Positions 1-10,500 of a stretch of DNA of 62,604 nucleotides are shown here, piece after piece. Numbering within the stretch: the first letter of the stretch is position 1; the number at the start of each line of letters is the position of its first letter. Location of the stretch: assembly GCA_964610885.1 (NCBI GenBank), contig CAZSWR010000005.1, positions 1 to 62,604 on the forward strand, written 5' to 3'. The notes beneath the pieces are model-generated. The model did not search any database. It was not told where the DNA came from and saw only the letters and a program-made list of their open reading frames with translations. Position numbers and translations under genes: made by a program. This DNA is from CAZSWR01 sp964610885. GTDB lineage: Bacteria; Bacteroidota; Ignavibacteria; Kapaibacteriales; UBA2268.

Positions 1-295
1 CGCCGAGGTGTTCGGCAGCGTTCCTGACTGCGCCGGCGGTGCCATAGTCGGCCTGCGCCATTACGTATTTCATGTTGCAGCCAAAACCGGAGCCATCCTC
101 GAAATGCGACGTAATGGCATCTGGATGGAAATAAAGCACAGAAACAATATCTTTGATCCCGTGGCGCGAGAGCAAATTGACGATATGCTCCATCATTGGG
201 ACGTTCATAATCGGAACCATTGGCTTTGGAATATTCATAGTGAGCGGCCGGAGCCGTGTACCGAATCCGCCCGCCATGATAACTGCTTTGTTCAT
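1..295 (-). CDS. Sugar-nucleotide nucleotidyltransferase, N-terminal part (runs off window)
   Basis: Reading leftwards from the ATG at 295 gives 98 residues that begin MNKAVIMAGGFGTRLRPLT. This is the nucleotide-binding signature (GGFGTRLRP, residues 9-17) of the NTP_transferase family, followed by IPKPMVP around residues 22-28 with the conserved Lys24. A later segment, DYGTAGAVRNA, matches the substrate loop of glucose-1-phosphate or mannose-1-phosphate nucleotidyltransferases. These enzymes join a sugar-1-phosphate to an NTP to make an NDP-sugar for polysaccharide or LPS synthesis. The exact sugar cannot be told from the fragment. The C-terminus lies outside the window. A shadow ORF on the opposite strand (8-427) is not believed. 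Confidence 0.88.
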   Translation of the reverse strand, partial: MNKAVIMAGGFGTRLRPLTMNIPKPMVPIMNVPMMEHIVNLLSRHGIKDIVSVLYFHPDAITSHFEDGSGFGCNMKYVMAQADYGTAGAVRNAAEHLG

Positions 296-428
296 ATATA
301 CCTCGAATTTTATCTATTAATAACCAAACATGTTTCGTTCCTGCTCGCGGTACCGCGTGGGCGGAGGCAGGGGTTCAATTTTATATGCTGCATCTCACAA
401 AACTCTATGGAATTATACCGTTTTTAAT

Positions 429-436
429 TAACTTTG
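429..436 (+). promoter_or_regulatory. Possible Bacteroidota-type -7 element
   Basis: TAACTTTG fits the Bacteroidota -7 consensus TAnnTTTG. The -33 position, 19 bases upstream, reads ATG instead of TTG, so the match is partial. It would give the epimerase gene at 578 a leader of about 135 bases. The 282-base gap between the divergent genes (296-577) holds nothing else that I recognise. Confidence 0.3.
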
Positions 437-577
437 TGAGGTTCGATTTCGCCGAAAACCAATTTTGTCAATTGAACTATATGTTCTAATAATAACGGTT
501 AATATTAAGTAATTATTTGTAAAGAAAAAAATTTATTTAAAATAAACATTCTTTTTCAGAAATAAACAGTTAAATAT

Positions 578-1564
578 ATGAAAGCATTTGTTACCGGGGC
601 AACGGGTTTCGTTGGAAGCCATTTGGCAGAACTGCTTCTGGAGCGCGGCTTCGAGGTGCGATGCGCCGTCAGGCCCACGAGCAGCACAAAGTGGCTGGAC
701 GGCAAGCCATTCGAGCTGGCCATTACCGATTTCTATTCCGCGGAGAGCCTCGAGAAAGCAGTCGAGGGCTGCGACTACGTCTTCCATGTGGGCGGGGCAG
801 TGGCCGGAAGGAACCTCGAGGCATTCATGCGCAGCAATCGCGACGCCACGCGAAACCTTTTGGAGGCGTGCGCCAAGGCTGCACCCCAGCTGAAACGATT
901 CGTTTACGTCAGTTCGCAAACGGCTGCCGGGCCTTCGCCCTCGGCCGACGCGCCACTGGACGAAACCGCAGAATGCCACCCAATCACGGCTTATGGCAAA
1001 AGCAAACTCGCCGCCGAGCAAGAAGTCCACAAGTTCTTGGGCAAAATCCCATTCACGATAGTCCGCCCGCCCGCAGTCTATGGCCCGAGGGACCCAGCAA
1101 TTCTCCAGATATTCCAAGTGGTCCAGAAGGGACTCGCCGCCATGATGGGTTTCAACAAAAAATACGTCAGTTTGGTCCATTCGGACGATTTGGTGCGCGG
1201 CATTGCTGACACGGTAACCACCGACAAGACCATAAACGAAACATACTTCGTCTCGAGCGAAGAATTCTACACTTGGGACAAGATGATGGACATCATCCGC
1301 GACGCAATCGGCCGGAAATTCGTTTTCAAACTGCACATTCCGCACTCGGTCGTGATGACGGTTGCATTTTTCTCCGAGTTTTTCGGCAAATTCGCCAAGA
1401 ATCCGCCAATTTTCAATTTGGACAAGGGCCGAGATTTCGTTCAATCCTATTGGATATGCTCGGTCGAGAAAGCAAAACGCGATTTCAACTACAAACAGAC
1501 TGTTTCGATCGAACGGGGAATAAATGAAACAATTCGATGGTACAAGGAAAACCATTTATTATAA
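578..1564 (+). CDS. NAD(P)-dependent epimerase/dehydratase, extended SDR family
   Basis: A 328-residue protein. The Rossmann signature TGATGFVGS sits at residues 6-14 and the catalytic YxxxK at Tyr139/Lys143 (YGKSK). The length and the order of motifs fit extended short-chain dehydrogenases that act on nucleotide sugars, dihydroflavonols or hopanoid/sterol-like substrates. The tail (FFGKFAKNPPIFNLDKGRD) is typical of the broad sugar-epimerase/3-beta-HSD-like subgroup, but I cannot name the substrate. The 3' end overlaps the next gene by 41 bases, so the two are probably co-transcribed. It is divergent from the nucleotidyltransferase at 1-295, which hints at a glycan role by neighbourhood only. 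Confidence 0.85.
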   Translation: MKAFVTGATGFVGSHLAELLLERGFEVRCAVRPTSSTKWLDGKPFELAITDFYSAESLEKAVEGCDYVFHVGGAVAGRNLEAFMRSNRDATRNLLEACAKAAPQLKRFVYVSSQTAAGPSPSADAPLDETAECHPITAYGKSKLAAEQEVHKFLGKIPFTIVRPPAVYGPRDPAILQIFQVVQKGLAAMMGFNKKYVSLVHSDDLVRGIADTVTTDKTINETYFVSSEEFYTWDKMMDIIRDAIGRKFVFKLHIPHSVVMTVAFFSEFFGKFAKNPPIFNLDKGRDFVQSYWICSVEKAKRDFNYKQTVSIERGINETIRWYKENHLL

Positions 1565-4097
1565 CGCTAAGAATTTCTACAGCTACCCTGCGCTGATCGT
1601 ATCGGCGATCGTCGTCGTTGTGGCGTTTGCGTATTTTGCTTTAAAAATTTCGTCGGTTTCGGAGCCGCCTTCGTTTATGAACATCGAAAGCGACAAATTG
1701 ACCGAAGAGGTGAAGGTTTACAAAAACCAATACGGCATCCCGCACATCATCGCCCGCAACGAATCGGACCTCTTCTTCGTCGAGGGCTTTTGCCATGCTC
1801 AGGACAGAATGTGGCAGATGGATCTGTGGCGCCGAAGCGCTCGCGGCACTCTGACGCAAATCTATGGCAAGCAGGCGCTCGCAGCGGACAAGTTGCTCCG
1901 CACGATCGATTTGCCGAAAATTGCCGACAAGATCTGGCGCGCGATGGACTCCAAGACCAAGGCAGCGCTAACGTCGTATGCCGATGGTATTAATCATTTC
2001 CTCGACAAAAACTACAAACTTCCCTTCGAGTTCGGCGCCCTGGGCTACGTGCCCGAGAAATGGAAGCCACAGGACTGCATCCTGATCGAAAGGCTCTTCG
2101 CATTCGAGGTTAGCACCGGATTCTGGGGCGATATGGCCATTTGCGACGTAGCCGACCGCACTGGCGTCAAGAAGGCACTCGACCTCGTGGCCGAGTATCC
2201 GCTGCGGGCGCCCCACGTGATGGACGACACCAGCTTTGTGCTCAAACTTCTGACGCAAAAGGACTCTTTGGACCTGATGTTGCTCGATTCGGCGGCAGCC
2301 CAAGGGCCGTCCAACACAGCCGAATTGCGCGAGGGCGGCGAATTTATCCGCGAATTGCTCGGCATCCGTGGTTCCTCGATCGGCAGCAGCAGCTGGGCAA
2401 TCAAAAAGAACAAAACCGCCAACCAATCCGGCGCTGTATTGGCCGGGGACTCCCACTTCTCGTGCGACATGCCCGCCCGTTGGTACGAATTGCACCTGAC
2501 AGTCCCGGATTTCAACGTCGTCGGCCAAACGATGCCCGGCATTCCTTTCGTTTTCACCGGCAGGAACGAATCAATCGCTTGGGCTGCAACGAACGCCATG
2601 GTGGACGATTTCGATTTCTTTATCGAAAAGGTCTCGCAAAGGGATACGAATTATTATTACTTGAATACGACCGATTCGGCAAAATTCAAATGGGTTTCCG
2701 ACACGGCCGAGATCAAAAACGAAAAAGACAAGAAGCACATCTACTACACTCGCTACACTAAACGTTCGCCAGTGCTTTCGGACTTCGCGCCCGTTTCGTA
2801 CAATTGGGAAAAATCGGCAGCAGAGAAAATCAAGACAACTGAATCGCAATTCTTCAATAAATATTGCCTGACGTATTCGTGGACGGGCAACGAAGCCACA
2901 GACGAACTTTCGGCTCTGCTCCGAGTGATGAAAGCCCGATCGTGGCAGCAATTCACCGCAGCGCTCGGCACTTGGGGCGCCCCCGCGATGAACTTCACAT
3001 TTGCCGACAAACGAGGGAACATTGGCGTTATTTCCGCCGGTATTTTCCCCACTCGCGGGCCGAATTGCCTCCCGAACGTGCCCAACCCATCGTGGATGGA
3101 TGGCTTCCTCTGGACGGGTACTCAGAAACTGTCGGATACATATTTCGTTTATAATCCAAAGAAATACTACGTTATCAGCGCAAACAACAAGCTTTCGCGA
3201 TTGCGCGATCCCTATATTTCCGCCTATTGGGAACCGCACTCCCGCGCCGAGCGTATCGATTCGCTGCTTTCGCGCTTCGAACACTATTCGGCAAGGGACG
3301 CCCAGCAGATGCAAATCGATTTCCTTTCGCCGTATTCGCAGGATCTTCTGTCGTATTTGATTCCGATAATTGAAAAATACAAGGGCCTCTACGACGAGAC
3401 CGAATCGCAAGCATTCGTAACGTTGAAATTCTGGGACAATATCATGTCTGTCGATCAGTCGGCTCCGTCCATATTCTCGGTCTTTTTCGAGAGAATGCTC
3501 TACCACACGTTTGCCGACGAATTGGGCGACGAACTCTTCTCGCGCTATGTCTCGATGTCTTCGCTACCCACGCGGAAGCTGCTCGAAATCGTGCAGAGCG
3601 GCCATTCCGATTGGTTCGACAACGTAACCACGGCCACGAACGAATCTTTGGACGACATTGTGTATTCGAGTTGGCGCGAAGCAATCAAAAACCTTAAAGA
3701 GATGTACGGCTCGGACGATTGCGATTCGTGGAAATGGGGCACCATCCACACCATCAGGCTGCGCCATTCGATAACCGGCTTCGATTTCCTGCGCCCCGCG
3801 GTGGACATCGGCCCGTTCGCAATAGGCGGCAACAATACAACTATCAACAACACGGAATACAAGATCGGCAAATCGTTCGAGGTGGCCGTGGGCGCTTCGG
3901 AGCGCTTCGTGGCGGACATGGACGACAGTATCGTGCACGTTTCGCTGCCCGGCGGAGCCTCCGGCGAACCGCTCAGCGCTAATTATAGCGACCAGGTACA
4001 GCTCTGGTTGAATGGCGGATACATCACGATCCCCGTGGCCGAAAAGCCCAACGATAAATTCCGCTTGGCCATAACGGCCAAACCCAAAAAGAAATAG
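1524..4097 (+). CDS. Penicillin acylase family (Ntn-hydrolase) protein, membrane anchored
   Basis: An 857-residue protein of the penicillin amidase (S45) family, which cleaves amide bonds such as those of acyl-homoserine lactones, beta-lactams or other N-acyl compounds. It starts with a membrane segment (about residues 20-42), so it should be anchored with the enzyme in the periplasm. The alpha region carries EGFCHAQDRMWQMD and the beta chain begins at the GSSSW motif. Ser288 is the expected autocleavage and nucleophile residue, and TANQSGAVLAGDSH follows, as in the family. The start at 1524 has a GGGGA-like ribosome site and overlaps the epimerase by 41 bases. The substrate is unknown. Quorum quenching is one known role in the family but is not shown here. 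Confidence 0.88.
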   Translation: MKQFDGTRKTIYYNAKNFYSYPALIVSAIVVVVAFAYFALKISSVSEPPSFMNIESDKLTEEVKVYKNQYGIPHIIARNESDLFFVEGFCHAQDRMWQMDLWRRSARGTLTQIYGKQALAADKLLRTIDLPKIADKIWRAMDSKTKAALTSYADGINHFLDKNYKLPFEFGALGYVPEKWKPQDCILIERLFAFEVSTGFWGDMAICDVADRTGVKKALDLVAEYPLRAPHVMDDTSFVLKLLTQKDSLDLMLLDSAAAQGPSNTAELREGGEFIRELLGIRGSSIGSSSWAIKKNKTANQSGAVLAGDSHFSCDMPARWYELHLTVPDFNVVGQTMPGIPFVFTGRNESIAWAATNAMVDDFDFFIEKVSQRDTNYYYLNTTDSAKFKWVSDTAEIKNEKDKKHIYYTRYTKRSPVLSDFAPVSYNWEKSAAEKIKTTESQFFNKYCLTYSWTGNEATDELSALLRVMKARSWQQFTAALGTWGAPAMNFTFADKRGNIGVISAGIFPTRGPNCLPNVPNPSWMDGFLWTGTQKLSDTYFVYNPKKYYVISANNKLSRLRDPYISAYWEPHSRAERIDSLLSRFEHYSARDAQQMQIDFLSPYSQDLLSYLIPIIEKYKGLYDETESQAFVTLKFWDNIMSVDQSAPSIFSVFFERMLYHTFADELGDELFSRYVSMSSLPTRKLLEIVQSGHSDWFDNVTTATNESLDDIVYSSWREAIKNLKEMYGSDDCDSWKWGTIHTIRLRHSITGFDFLRPAVDIGPFAIGGNNTTINNTEYKIGKSFEVAVGASERFVADMDDSIVHVSLPGGASGEPLSANYSDQVQLWLNGGYITIPVAEKPNDKFRLAITAKPKKK

Positions 4098-4098
4098 T

Positions 4099-4121
4099 GC
4101 CGCTTGCACTTTTCAAGCGGC
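4099..4121 (+). terminator. Hairpin after penicillin-acylase gene
   Basis: An 8-bp perfect stem (GCCGCTTG / CAAGCGGC) with a 7-base loop starts one base after the stop codon. There is no clear T-tract, so it may protect the mRNA end or be a weak terminator instead of a classical intrinsic terminator. Confidence 0.45.
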
Positions 4122-4341
4122 TGACTGCGTAACTAATGGTACGGTACACACCGCGAGAGGGCCGGTTTTCGACAATTTGTGGAAAACTCTTAAAATTGTG
4201 TATCAAAATGTGCTTTGGTGTGTTATTATGTATGCAAAGCGATACATTACAAAGGTCGGGAAAATGATGAGCCGAAAAGTAATGAAATTGTCCATAACCA
4301 GATACGGTTAGGCATACTGAGCACCGAAACCAAGAGGGACA

Positions 4342-4914
4342 ATGCCGGGACAATACTCGAAATATAGCGACGAAGAGCTAATCGAGCTTGCAAAATCGGG
4401 GAAACCCTATATCGATTTGGCTTTTACTGAGATTTACAACCGATACGGAACGCGGGTATATACTTTTTGTCTCTTTATGCTTCGGAACCGAGACGAAGCG
4501 CAAGACGTCTATCAGGACACTTTCATTCGCTTCTACAAGAATTTGGACGCTAACATTTCGGCCAAGAACCTGATGGGATATATCGTTACAATTGCTCGGA
4601 ACCTCTGCTATAACAAAATCCGCGACCGAAAAGAGAATATTCCCGTTTCGGATTTCGATTTGGTAACGGACGAGCGGGGGAATTTGGAAAGAAATGAGAT
4701 GTTCCACTTGGTGATGCACGCCGTGGACAAACTCGAGGACAAATACAAGGAACCATTTGTCTTGCGCGAGTTGGACGGACTGCCATTCTCGGAAATCGCC
4801 GAACTCTTCCAAATTACCGAGGTGAACGCAAGGGCCAGGGTGCGCCGAGCGAAGGAGAAGATTCTCGAGCTGATGCACCCATACACGAAAGAATACGATA
4901 AGATAAATAAATAA
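4342..4914 (+). CDS. ECF-type RNA polymerase sigma factor (copy 1)
   Basis: A 190-residue sigma-70 family protein of extracytoplasmic-function size. Region 2 is at about residues 25-95, with RDEAQDVYQDTFIRFY and then YIVTIARNLCYNKIRD. Region 4 is at about 125-180, with the helix-turn-helix LDGLPFSEIAELFQITEVNARARVRRAKEKI. A GAGGG ribosome site precedes the ATG. The next gene (4976-6190) is a membrane protein with an anti-sigma-like cytoplasmic tail, so the pair forms a sigma/anti-sigma unit. A paralogous pair lies at 42427-44231. The targets are unknown. Confidence 0.95.
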   Translation: MPGQYSKYSDEELIELAKSGKPYIDLAFTEIYNRYGTRVYTFCLFMLRNRDEAQDVYQDTFIRFYKNLDANISAKNLMGYIVTIARNLCYNKIRDRKENIPVSDFDLVTDERGNLERNEMFHLVMHAVDKLEDKYKEPFVLRELDGLPFSEIAELFQITEVNARARVRRAKEKILELMHPYTKEYDKINK

Positions 4915-4975
4915 AATAGATCGCTCTTTAAAATTCAAGATAATAATTTAAAAAATAGAACTGGACTGAATCCAA

Positions 4976-6190
4976 ATGGATAACTTCGATTTAATTAACG
5001 ATTTTGTTGATGGGCAAATAGAGCCTTCGAAAGAGGAGCTGCTCTTCCGCGACCTTGCCTCCAGCGAGGAATCGCGCCGGCAGATGAAGGAAGTCATCTC
5101 GCTGAAGACCACATTTGCCGAAAATCGTGAGTTTTTCTTGCCGCCGGCCGAGGCGACTCTTAATATTTTCTCGGAAGTCGGTATCGTCGGCAAAGGTGCC
5201 GTTGCGAAACCGGTGGGCGGATTCTGGCTTAAAAAATTCGCCAGAAGGATCGTCGGGGCGCTCGGTGCCAGCGCGCTCACGGCAGTGGTTATGTATTTAC
5301 TGATGAACGCCCGATTCGACAGCCGCACTGCCGAACTCGAAGAAAACTACAAATCGGGCCTCGCTAAGGCCGAGGCTTCGTACCAAGAACAGCTTGGCCA
5401 GAACCGGATTGCCTATTCGTCCGCAGGCCGCGAAACGATTAGGGAAGTCCCGGTCTATAAGATCATCTATCGCGACAGGAACTCATCCGGCTCCGGCGCG
5501 CAATTCGCCACCCAGGACTCTGAGGACGACGGCGCCCACCCGGCCGATTTCGCTTCCGCCAATCTTGCTCCGGCATACTACGTGGGCGAATCCAGCGGGC
5601 AGCCCCTGATGGACATGAACCTACGCGGGCAATTGAGCCACCCGGGCCCGATTAGCGCCAGCATTCCGAATACGAATGCCTACGGCGACGGATCGAGCAT
5701 CCTTGATGGATTCTCGGTGGAGGTGCGCAACGCACTCTCTTGGAACCTGCCCAAGGAAACAATTAACCCGAAAGAATTTTCGAAATTCAACAATATGGCT
5801 GTCGGAATTTTCTACGGGCTTGGGCGATACATCAGCCTCGGCGTAGAAGTGCGCCAAGAGACGTTTTACCAGGAATTTGCCGGATACGACAAACGCGGCA
5901 TCTACAGCGATTTTTCGACCCAGCCGAACTATACGACCATCGGCGGAGCAATCCGCGCCTCGGTGCCGGAGTGGACCTATTCGGGCTTCATGCCCATTGC
6001 CCAAGCATCGGTGGGCGGGAACCAAGTCGGCGCAGTCGGCCGTGTTATGCTCGGCGGAGCATATTCGTTCAGCAATAACTGGTCATTTGTCTTCGGCCCG
6101 GAATTCTCGTATCTGTACTACAAATTCCAGAGCAACAATTTCGGCGCGCAGCGCATCGGACTGAATTTCGGTTTGAATTATAAGTATTGA
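4976..6190 (+). CDS. Anti-sigma-like protein: cytoplasmic domain, one TM helix, C-terminal beta-barrel-like domain (copy 1)
   Basis: A 404-residue protein with three visible parts. Residues 1-88 are a charged, helical anti-sigma-like domain starting NFDLINDFVDGQ, similar in pattern to short receptor-type anti-sigma factors. Residues 91-112 form a single membrane helix. A coiled-coil-like linker and the motif IIYRD (about 163-167) follow. Residues about 230-404 alternate hydrophobic and polar residues in beta strands and end in an aromatic residue (LNFGLNYKY), as outer-membrane barrels do. The copy at 42427-43638 shares the whole order and clear similarity in the C-terminal part (NMAVGIFYGL, VGGNQVGAVGR). 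Inference: it holds the sigma factor from 4342-4914 at the membrane and senses the envelope. Confidence 0.75.
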   Translation: MDNFDLINDFVDGQIEPSKEELLFRDLASSEESRRQMKEVISLKTTFAENREFFLPPAEATLNIFSEVGIVGKGAVAKPVGGFWLKKFARRIVGALGASALTAVVMYLLMNARFDSRTAELEENYKSGLAKAEASYQEQLGQNRIAYSSAGRETIREVPVYKIIYRDRNSSGSGAQFATQDSEDDGAHPADFASANLAPAYYVGESSGQPLMDMNLRGQLSHPGPISASIPNTNAYGDGSSILDGFSVEVRNALSWNLPKETINPKEFSKFNNMAVGIFYGLGRYISLGVEVRQETFYQEFAGYDKRGIYSDFSTQPNYTTIGGAIRASVPEWTYSGFMPIAQASVGGNQVGAVGRVMLGGAYSFSNNWSFVFGPEFSYLYYKFQSNNFGAQRIGLNFGLNYKY

Positions 6191-6285
6191 TCGCGGCTGC
6201 CGCTCCGAATCCGAATGGCAGCACAACGATGACGAGAAGAAATGTATATGGATTCATTTTCCATATATTAAAATAATCAATAAGT

Positions 6286-7416
6286 ATGTCGGACAATCGT
6301 GGGTTTTGCTTGATACGTTTTTCTTACACAAGGAAATTAGCTTACTCAGCAGCTTTATTGTTGATTGCATTGGTAAGTAATTCATGCAAAGACCCATTGG
6401 ACATGGACGAATACAAGCAGACTCGCTATATCAACGAAAAGCGTATCATCTACGTTACCGCATGGAACAAAGAACTATCGCAGCCTGATATCTATATGAT
6501 CGATTGGGACAGCACTTCGCTGGTCTTGGTTGCCGAAAATGCTTTCGCCCTGTCGTCCACCGCCCAAAGGCAACTACCCGTACTGAGCAAACCAATGTCA
6601 ATGAATACGATAAGTGGGGCAACTTTCAATTTCTTCAACGTCAGCAGCTCCGCCCTAACGAATACGCTTAAGCTCGAAACCGGCACGCAACGCTTCTGCT
6701 GCGCGGCTATTTCCCCGGACAGGAAAAAACTTGCATTCTCGTCGGAGGCCGATCCTGGCCGCCTTTCGATTATCGACCTCGAAACCGGACAAACAACTGC
6801 AATCACGGCCAATGCCATGCCCGAATCGAAACCGAGTTTTTCGCTATCGGGGCGTTTCCTTGCCTTCGTGCAGGCAAGCGGCGGCATCGATTCTGTAATG
6901 GTTTACGAAACCGAGACCGGAAGGGTGCGGCCAATTGGCGCGTTGCACGTTTTCAAAAATTCCGGGATGTCCACGCTTGGCTGGTCTTCAGACAGCAAAG
7001 AGGTCATCGCCATTGAAACAGAATCCGCCGGACGCTCGGCGCTTTTCGGATTCCGAACGGACAGCACGATTTCGAGAATTATTTACACCGAAGATAAACA
7101 GATCTATGGCGCTGCATATTCGCCCGACGGTACGCAAATCGCCGTTGCCACGGCCGATGCCGCATATTTGATCGCGCCCGAAGGTACGAAAATCTCCGAC
7201 CTGCCCTCCGAGCACGTCCTCGGGACAATCGGCACGGACATCGAATGGGAGCTGGGCGGGTCAAAAATGATAATTCGCCATATCACAGGCAATTCCGGCA
7301 GCGCATACCGCACCGGAGCCATCGAATTCATAGACCTTCGAAAGAACAAATCATCTTTCCCGATCCAATCCACAGCAATCATCAACGCATATTTCCCAAC
7401 AATCAGCATGGATTGA
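6286..7416 (+). CDS. Putative lipoprotein with TolB/PD40-like beta-propeller
   Basis: A 376-residue protein. The N-terminus has basic residues, a hydrophobic stretch and a cysteine at position 34 (LVSNSC), which fits the relaxed lipobox of this phylum. The rest shows propeller repeats of the WD40-like/PD40 type: ISPDRKKLAFSSEADPG, FSLSGRFLAFVQ, WSSDSKEVIAIE and YSPDGTQIAVATAD. Such proteins are usually periplasmic or surface lipoproteins that bind partners; no enzyme activity is implied. The ATG at 6286 lacks a good ribosome site, and a TTG eight codons later is another possible start. It follows the sigma/anti-sigma pair with a 95-base gap, so it may be a target or part of the same unit. Confidence 0.7.
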   Translation: MSDNRGFCLIRFSYTRKLAYSAALLLIALVSNSCKDPLDMDEYKQTRYINEKRIIYVTAWNKELSQPDIYMIDWDSTSLVLVAENAFALSSTAQRQLPVLSKPMSMNTISGATFNFFNVSSSALTNTLKLETGTQRFCCAAISPDRKKLAFSSEADPGRLSIIDLETGQTTAITANAMPESKPSFSLSGRFLAFVQASGGIDSVMVYETETGRVRPIGALHVFKNSGMSTLGWSSDSKEVIAIETESAGRSALFGFRTDSTISRIIYTEDKQIYGAAYSPDGTQIAVATADAAYLIAPEGTKISDLPSEHVLGTIGTDIEWELGGSKMIIRHITGNSGSAYRTGAIEFIDLRKNKSSFPIQSTAIINAYFPTISMD

Positions 7417-7531
7417 GGCGAACAGCTTGAATGAAGAGCAGATTCCCGCCTGCGCGGGAATGACAAAAACATCCAACTTCTTGCTTTATACTTTTACCTT
7501 GTTCCATGTCCCTTGTCACTCTCTTCCATTC

Positions 7532-7568
7532 CAATCAGTGTAATCAGCTCAATCAGTGGTTCAGACAT
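7532..7568. repeat. Dispersed repeat family E (copy near 7.5 kb)
   Basis: The sequence AATCAGTGTAATCAGCTCAA followed by a GGTTCAGAC end is a relative of stretches at 12472-12590, 34660-34705 and 52068-52116. Just upstream (7440-7462) is a short hairpin built on GATTCCCGCC / GCGGGAATG, a motif also found at 47515, 53605, 59735 and 62530. Confidence 0.5.
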
Positions 7569-7580
7569 TGTATTGCTTCA

Positions 7581-10500
7581 TTACCTTACGACCGAGAACC
7601 GGAGTGTTTGCTTGCCTTCAGGGCTGCTAACCGTGCAGTAATAGACGCCGGAGGGCAGATCGGACACGTTGAGCATAAAATCGTTGGTGCCGGTGGATGC
7701 CGCTTGGTTTGGCGCCAATCGCTGCAAAAGTTCGCCCATGCTGTTAAAGACCTCGATGCACACCCTGCCGCCATTACTTAGCGAGTACCTGACGGTTGCG
7801 TACTGCGTTGCCGGGTTCGGGTACACTTGGCAACCATCGGACATGGCCGGTTGGTCGTCTTCGGTGCCGATCGGAGTGTTGCGCAGCTTGATCACAACTC
7901 CGTCCATACCTGCTGCCCAGCCCGTTTGCCTGTCAAGAAGTGAAAGCGAGTATATATATTTATCTGTTGGCGCTCCCTTCACGCTCCAATAACGGCCGCC
8001 ATTGGTGGTGCGGAGAGTTACGCCACTTGTACCGACGATCCACCCCAAGTCGGAGTCCACCATCTGAATATCGTTGAAATCCAGATTGGAGCAAGAGTAT
8101 TGTTCTTGCCAGTTTTCGCCGCCGTCGGTGGAGCGGGCAATAAAGCCGGAACGGCCGCAGCACCACAAATTGAGCGAATCGACGAACGTCATCGAAGCAA
8201 TATCGTGGTCAAGTATGGAAAAACGTGTCCACGAGCGGCCGCCATCGGTCGTACGGACGTTGTAGCCGTTGTCCCCAACAGCCCAGACGCGCCTCGGGTT
8301 CATAACCATCAGCTTGCGCAGCACTTTGTATTGCTCGAAATATTGGCAGGCCCAGTATTCGCCGCCGTTCGAGGTATTAACAATCTTAGCATGCGCCCCG
8401 ACTGCCCAGCCATTGTTTTCGTCAGCGAATTTCACATCGGCGAATCCGCAAGTGTCCGTGAGCACTCTCGACCAGTTGGTGCCGTCCGAGGTGTGGTAGA
8501 TGCTGCCCTTGTAGTAGAATTCGTCGCATCCGGCCGCCCACCCGTTCGTGGCGCTGAGGAAGCAACTTCCGTACAGCCTGTCCATATAGTCCGAAAAAAT
8601 TGGTGTCCAGGTCTGGCCGCCGTTAGTGGTTTTTTGGATATACGCGGGATTGCACGTTACGAAGCCAATATCTTGATTAATAAAAGTAACGTCGTTATTA
8701 ATGTACATCGAATTGGAGAAAACCTTGCTCCAATAGTCAGCAATGTCCTTCATCGAGAGCAGCCAAGTATTTGACCAGTCGCCCTTCCCGCCGATATTTT
8801 CCGCGCGAACGCGCCAATAAATTACTTTATCGATCGGAAGAGAGCAGGTGTAGCTCGGATTTTCAAGACCTTCGGCGTGGGCAATCAGCTCCGCAAACGA
8901 TGGATCGAGCGACGCTTGCAGTTCGTAGCCGCTCAATTGCTCGCTATAACTGCCCGGCATCCAAGAAAAATCGACCTGGTTGTTCATATCGCAACTGTTC
9001 GAATCGGGCCAATAGAGTTTGGGCTTTGTGGGCGGATAGGGAATCGTCGTGAAGCTATACGTGGAAGACCATTTGCTGTAGGAGCAGTCCTTGTATTGCG
9101 CAACCCTCCAGTAATAAGTCGTATTCCGAAGTAAATTGTCGGCATTGATTGTATTGCCGGCCTGTTTTTCGTCAAAAATAATATCGCTGTAGAAACCTTT
9201 GTCCAGCGATAGCTGCACTCTGTATTCGGTTGCGCCCTGCGTTCCAGTCCATGCAAGAGAAGTCGAAAGCGGGACATTAGTTTTACCATCTTCGGGCGCG
9301 GAGGGCGCTGGCGCTCCGACTACTGTAGTAAATGCCCAAACGTCTGACCATTCGCCGTTGGTTTCCTGGTTGACTGCCCTAACGCGCCAATAGTATTTTG
9401 TATCGTAATTGAAAATATTATCGTAGAAAATAAAGTACGAAGTCGGTATCGTATTCGAATAGGTTAGAGTCGAGAACGTAGGGTCAGCCGACACCTGCAA
9501 TTCGTAGCTCGGGCTTAGTTCGTATGGCAATCCGCTCCAGCTGATAGTGAATGGGCTTTTATCCAGGTTGACGCAAGTGGTATCGCGGTTGGTCGAATTC
9601 AGCGTTGTTTTCGGCAGAAATGTCTTCTTGTGGCGGAGGATGGACGAGTAATCCGAAGCGATAAAAAATGTGCTGTCGGTTTGGAAGGCCAAATCTTTGA
9701 TGCTTCCGAAGGTTAGCCTACCGGATTCCGACCATGACATACCGCCATCTTTGGTAGTGCTGACGTGGCCAATATTGCTAATGATGTAGCCCAAGTTTTC
9801 CTTAAAGAAATGGAATTTCGATTCAGTTGCTTTGCCGACGTATGCCCAAGAGAGGCCGCCGTCAGTTGTTTTGAATAGGTTTTCGTCCGAGTTGCAATAG
9901 CCGATTAGCCCGGTTACGAACTGAACGAAATGACAATTTCCGGTCATTGTCGTGGGCGTCCAAGAGGCACCGCCGTCGGTGGTGCGCAGCATTCCCGTAG
10001 AATGGCAAATATATCCTATTTGATCAGTAACGAAGTAAATATAGTTCAAATCCGATTGGGTTCCAACCTGCTTGCTTTCCCACGCGGCGCCGCCGTTAGT
10101 CGAGACCAAATACGTTCCGGCGAATCCGAGCGCTGCCACTTTCCCGTTGGGAATTGTGCTGATATATTTGAGGCGCGCAGAGGCGCTGGAGAATTGCACG
10201 GCCCACGATTCGCCGCCGTCGGTTGTCTTCACAATTTTCGATTCTGTTTCATTGTACTTGATATCGGAAATGGCCCAGCCGGTTGTTTCGCTCTCGAAGG
10301 CCGAGGCAAGCAACCATCTAGCATCGATATTTGTTTTTTTTGTCCAATTAGACCCGCCGTCGGTGGATTTCAATACTTCGCCGCGCTCGCAGAACGCATA
10401 CCCGACGTTTGGCGAAGGGAACCTGATACTGACTAAATTGCCAACCAATTCCTTGCCGAGTATGGCCCACGATTCGCCGCCGTTGGTTGTCTGGGCTAAC

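Noticed and set aside
8..427. Plus-strand open frame of 139 codons at the window start
   Set aside because: It is the antisense shadow of the nucleotidyltransferase (1-295), whose motifs are convincing on the minus strand.
533..1555. Minus-strand open frame of 340 codons opposite the epimerase
   Set aside because: It has no domain pattern, and the opposite strand carries a full SDR with Rossmann and YxxxK motifs.
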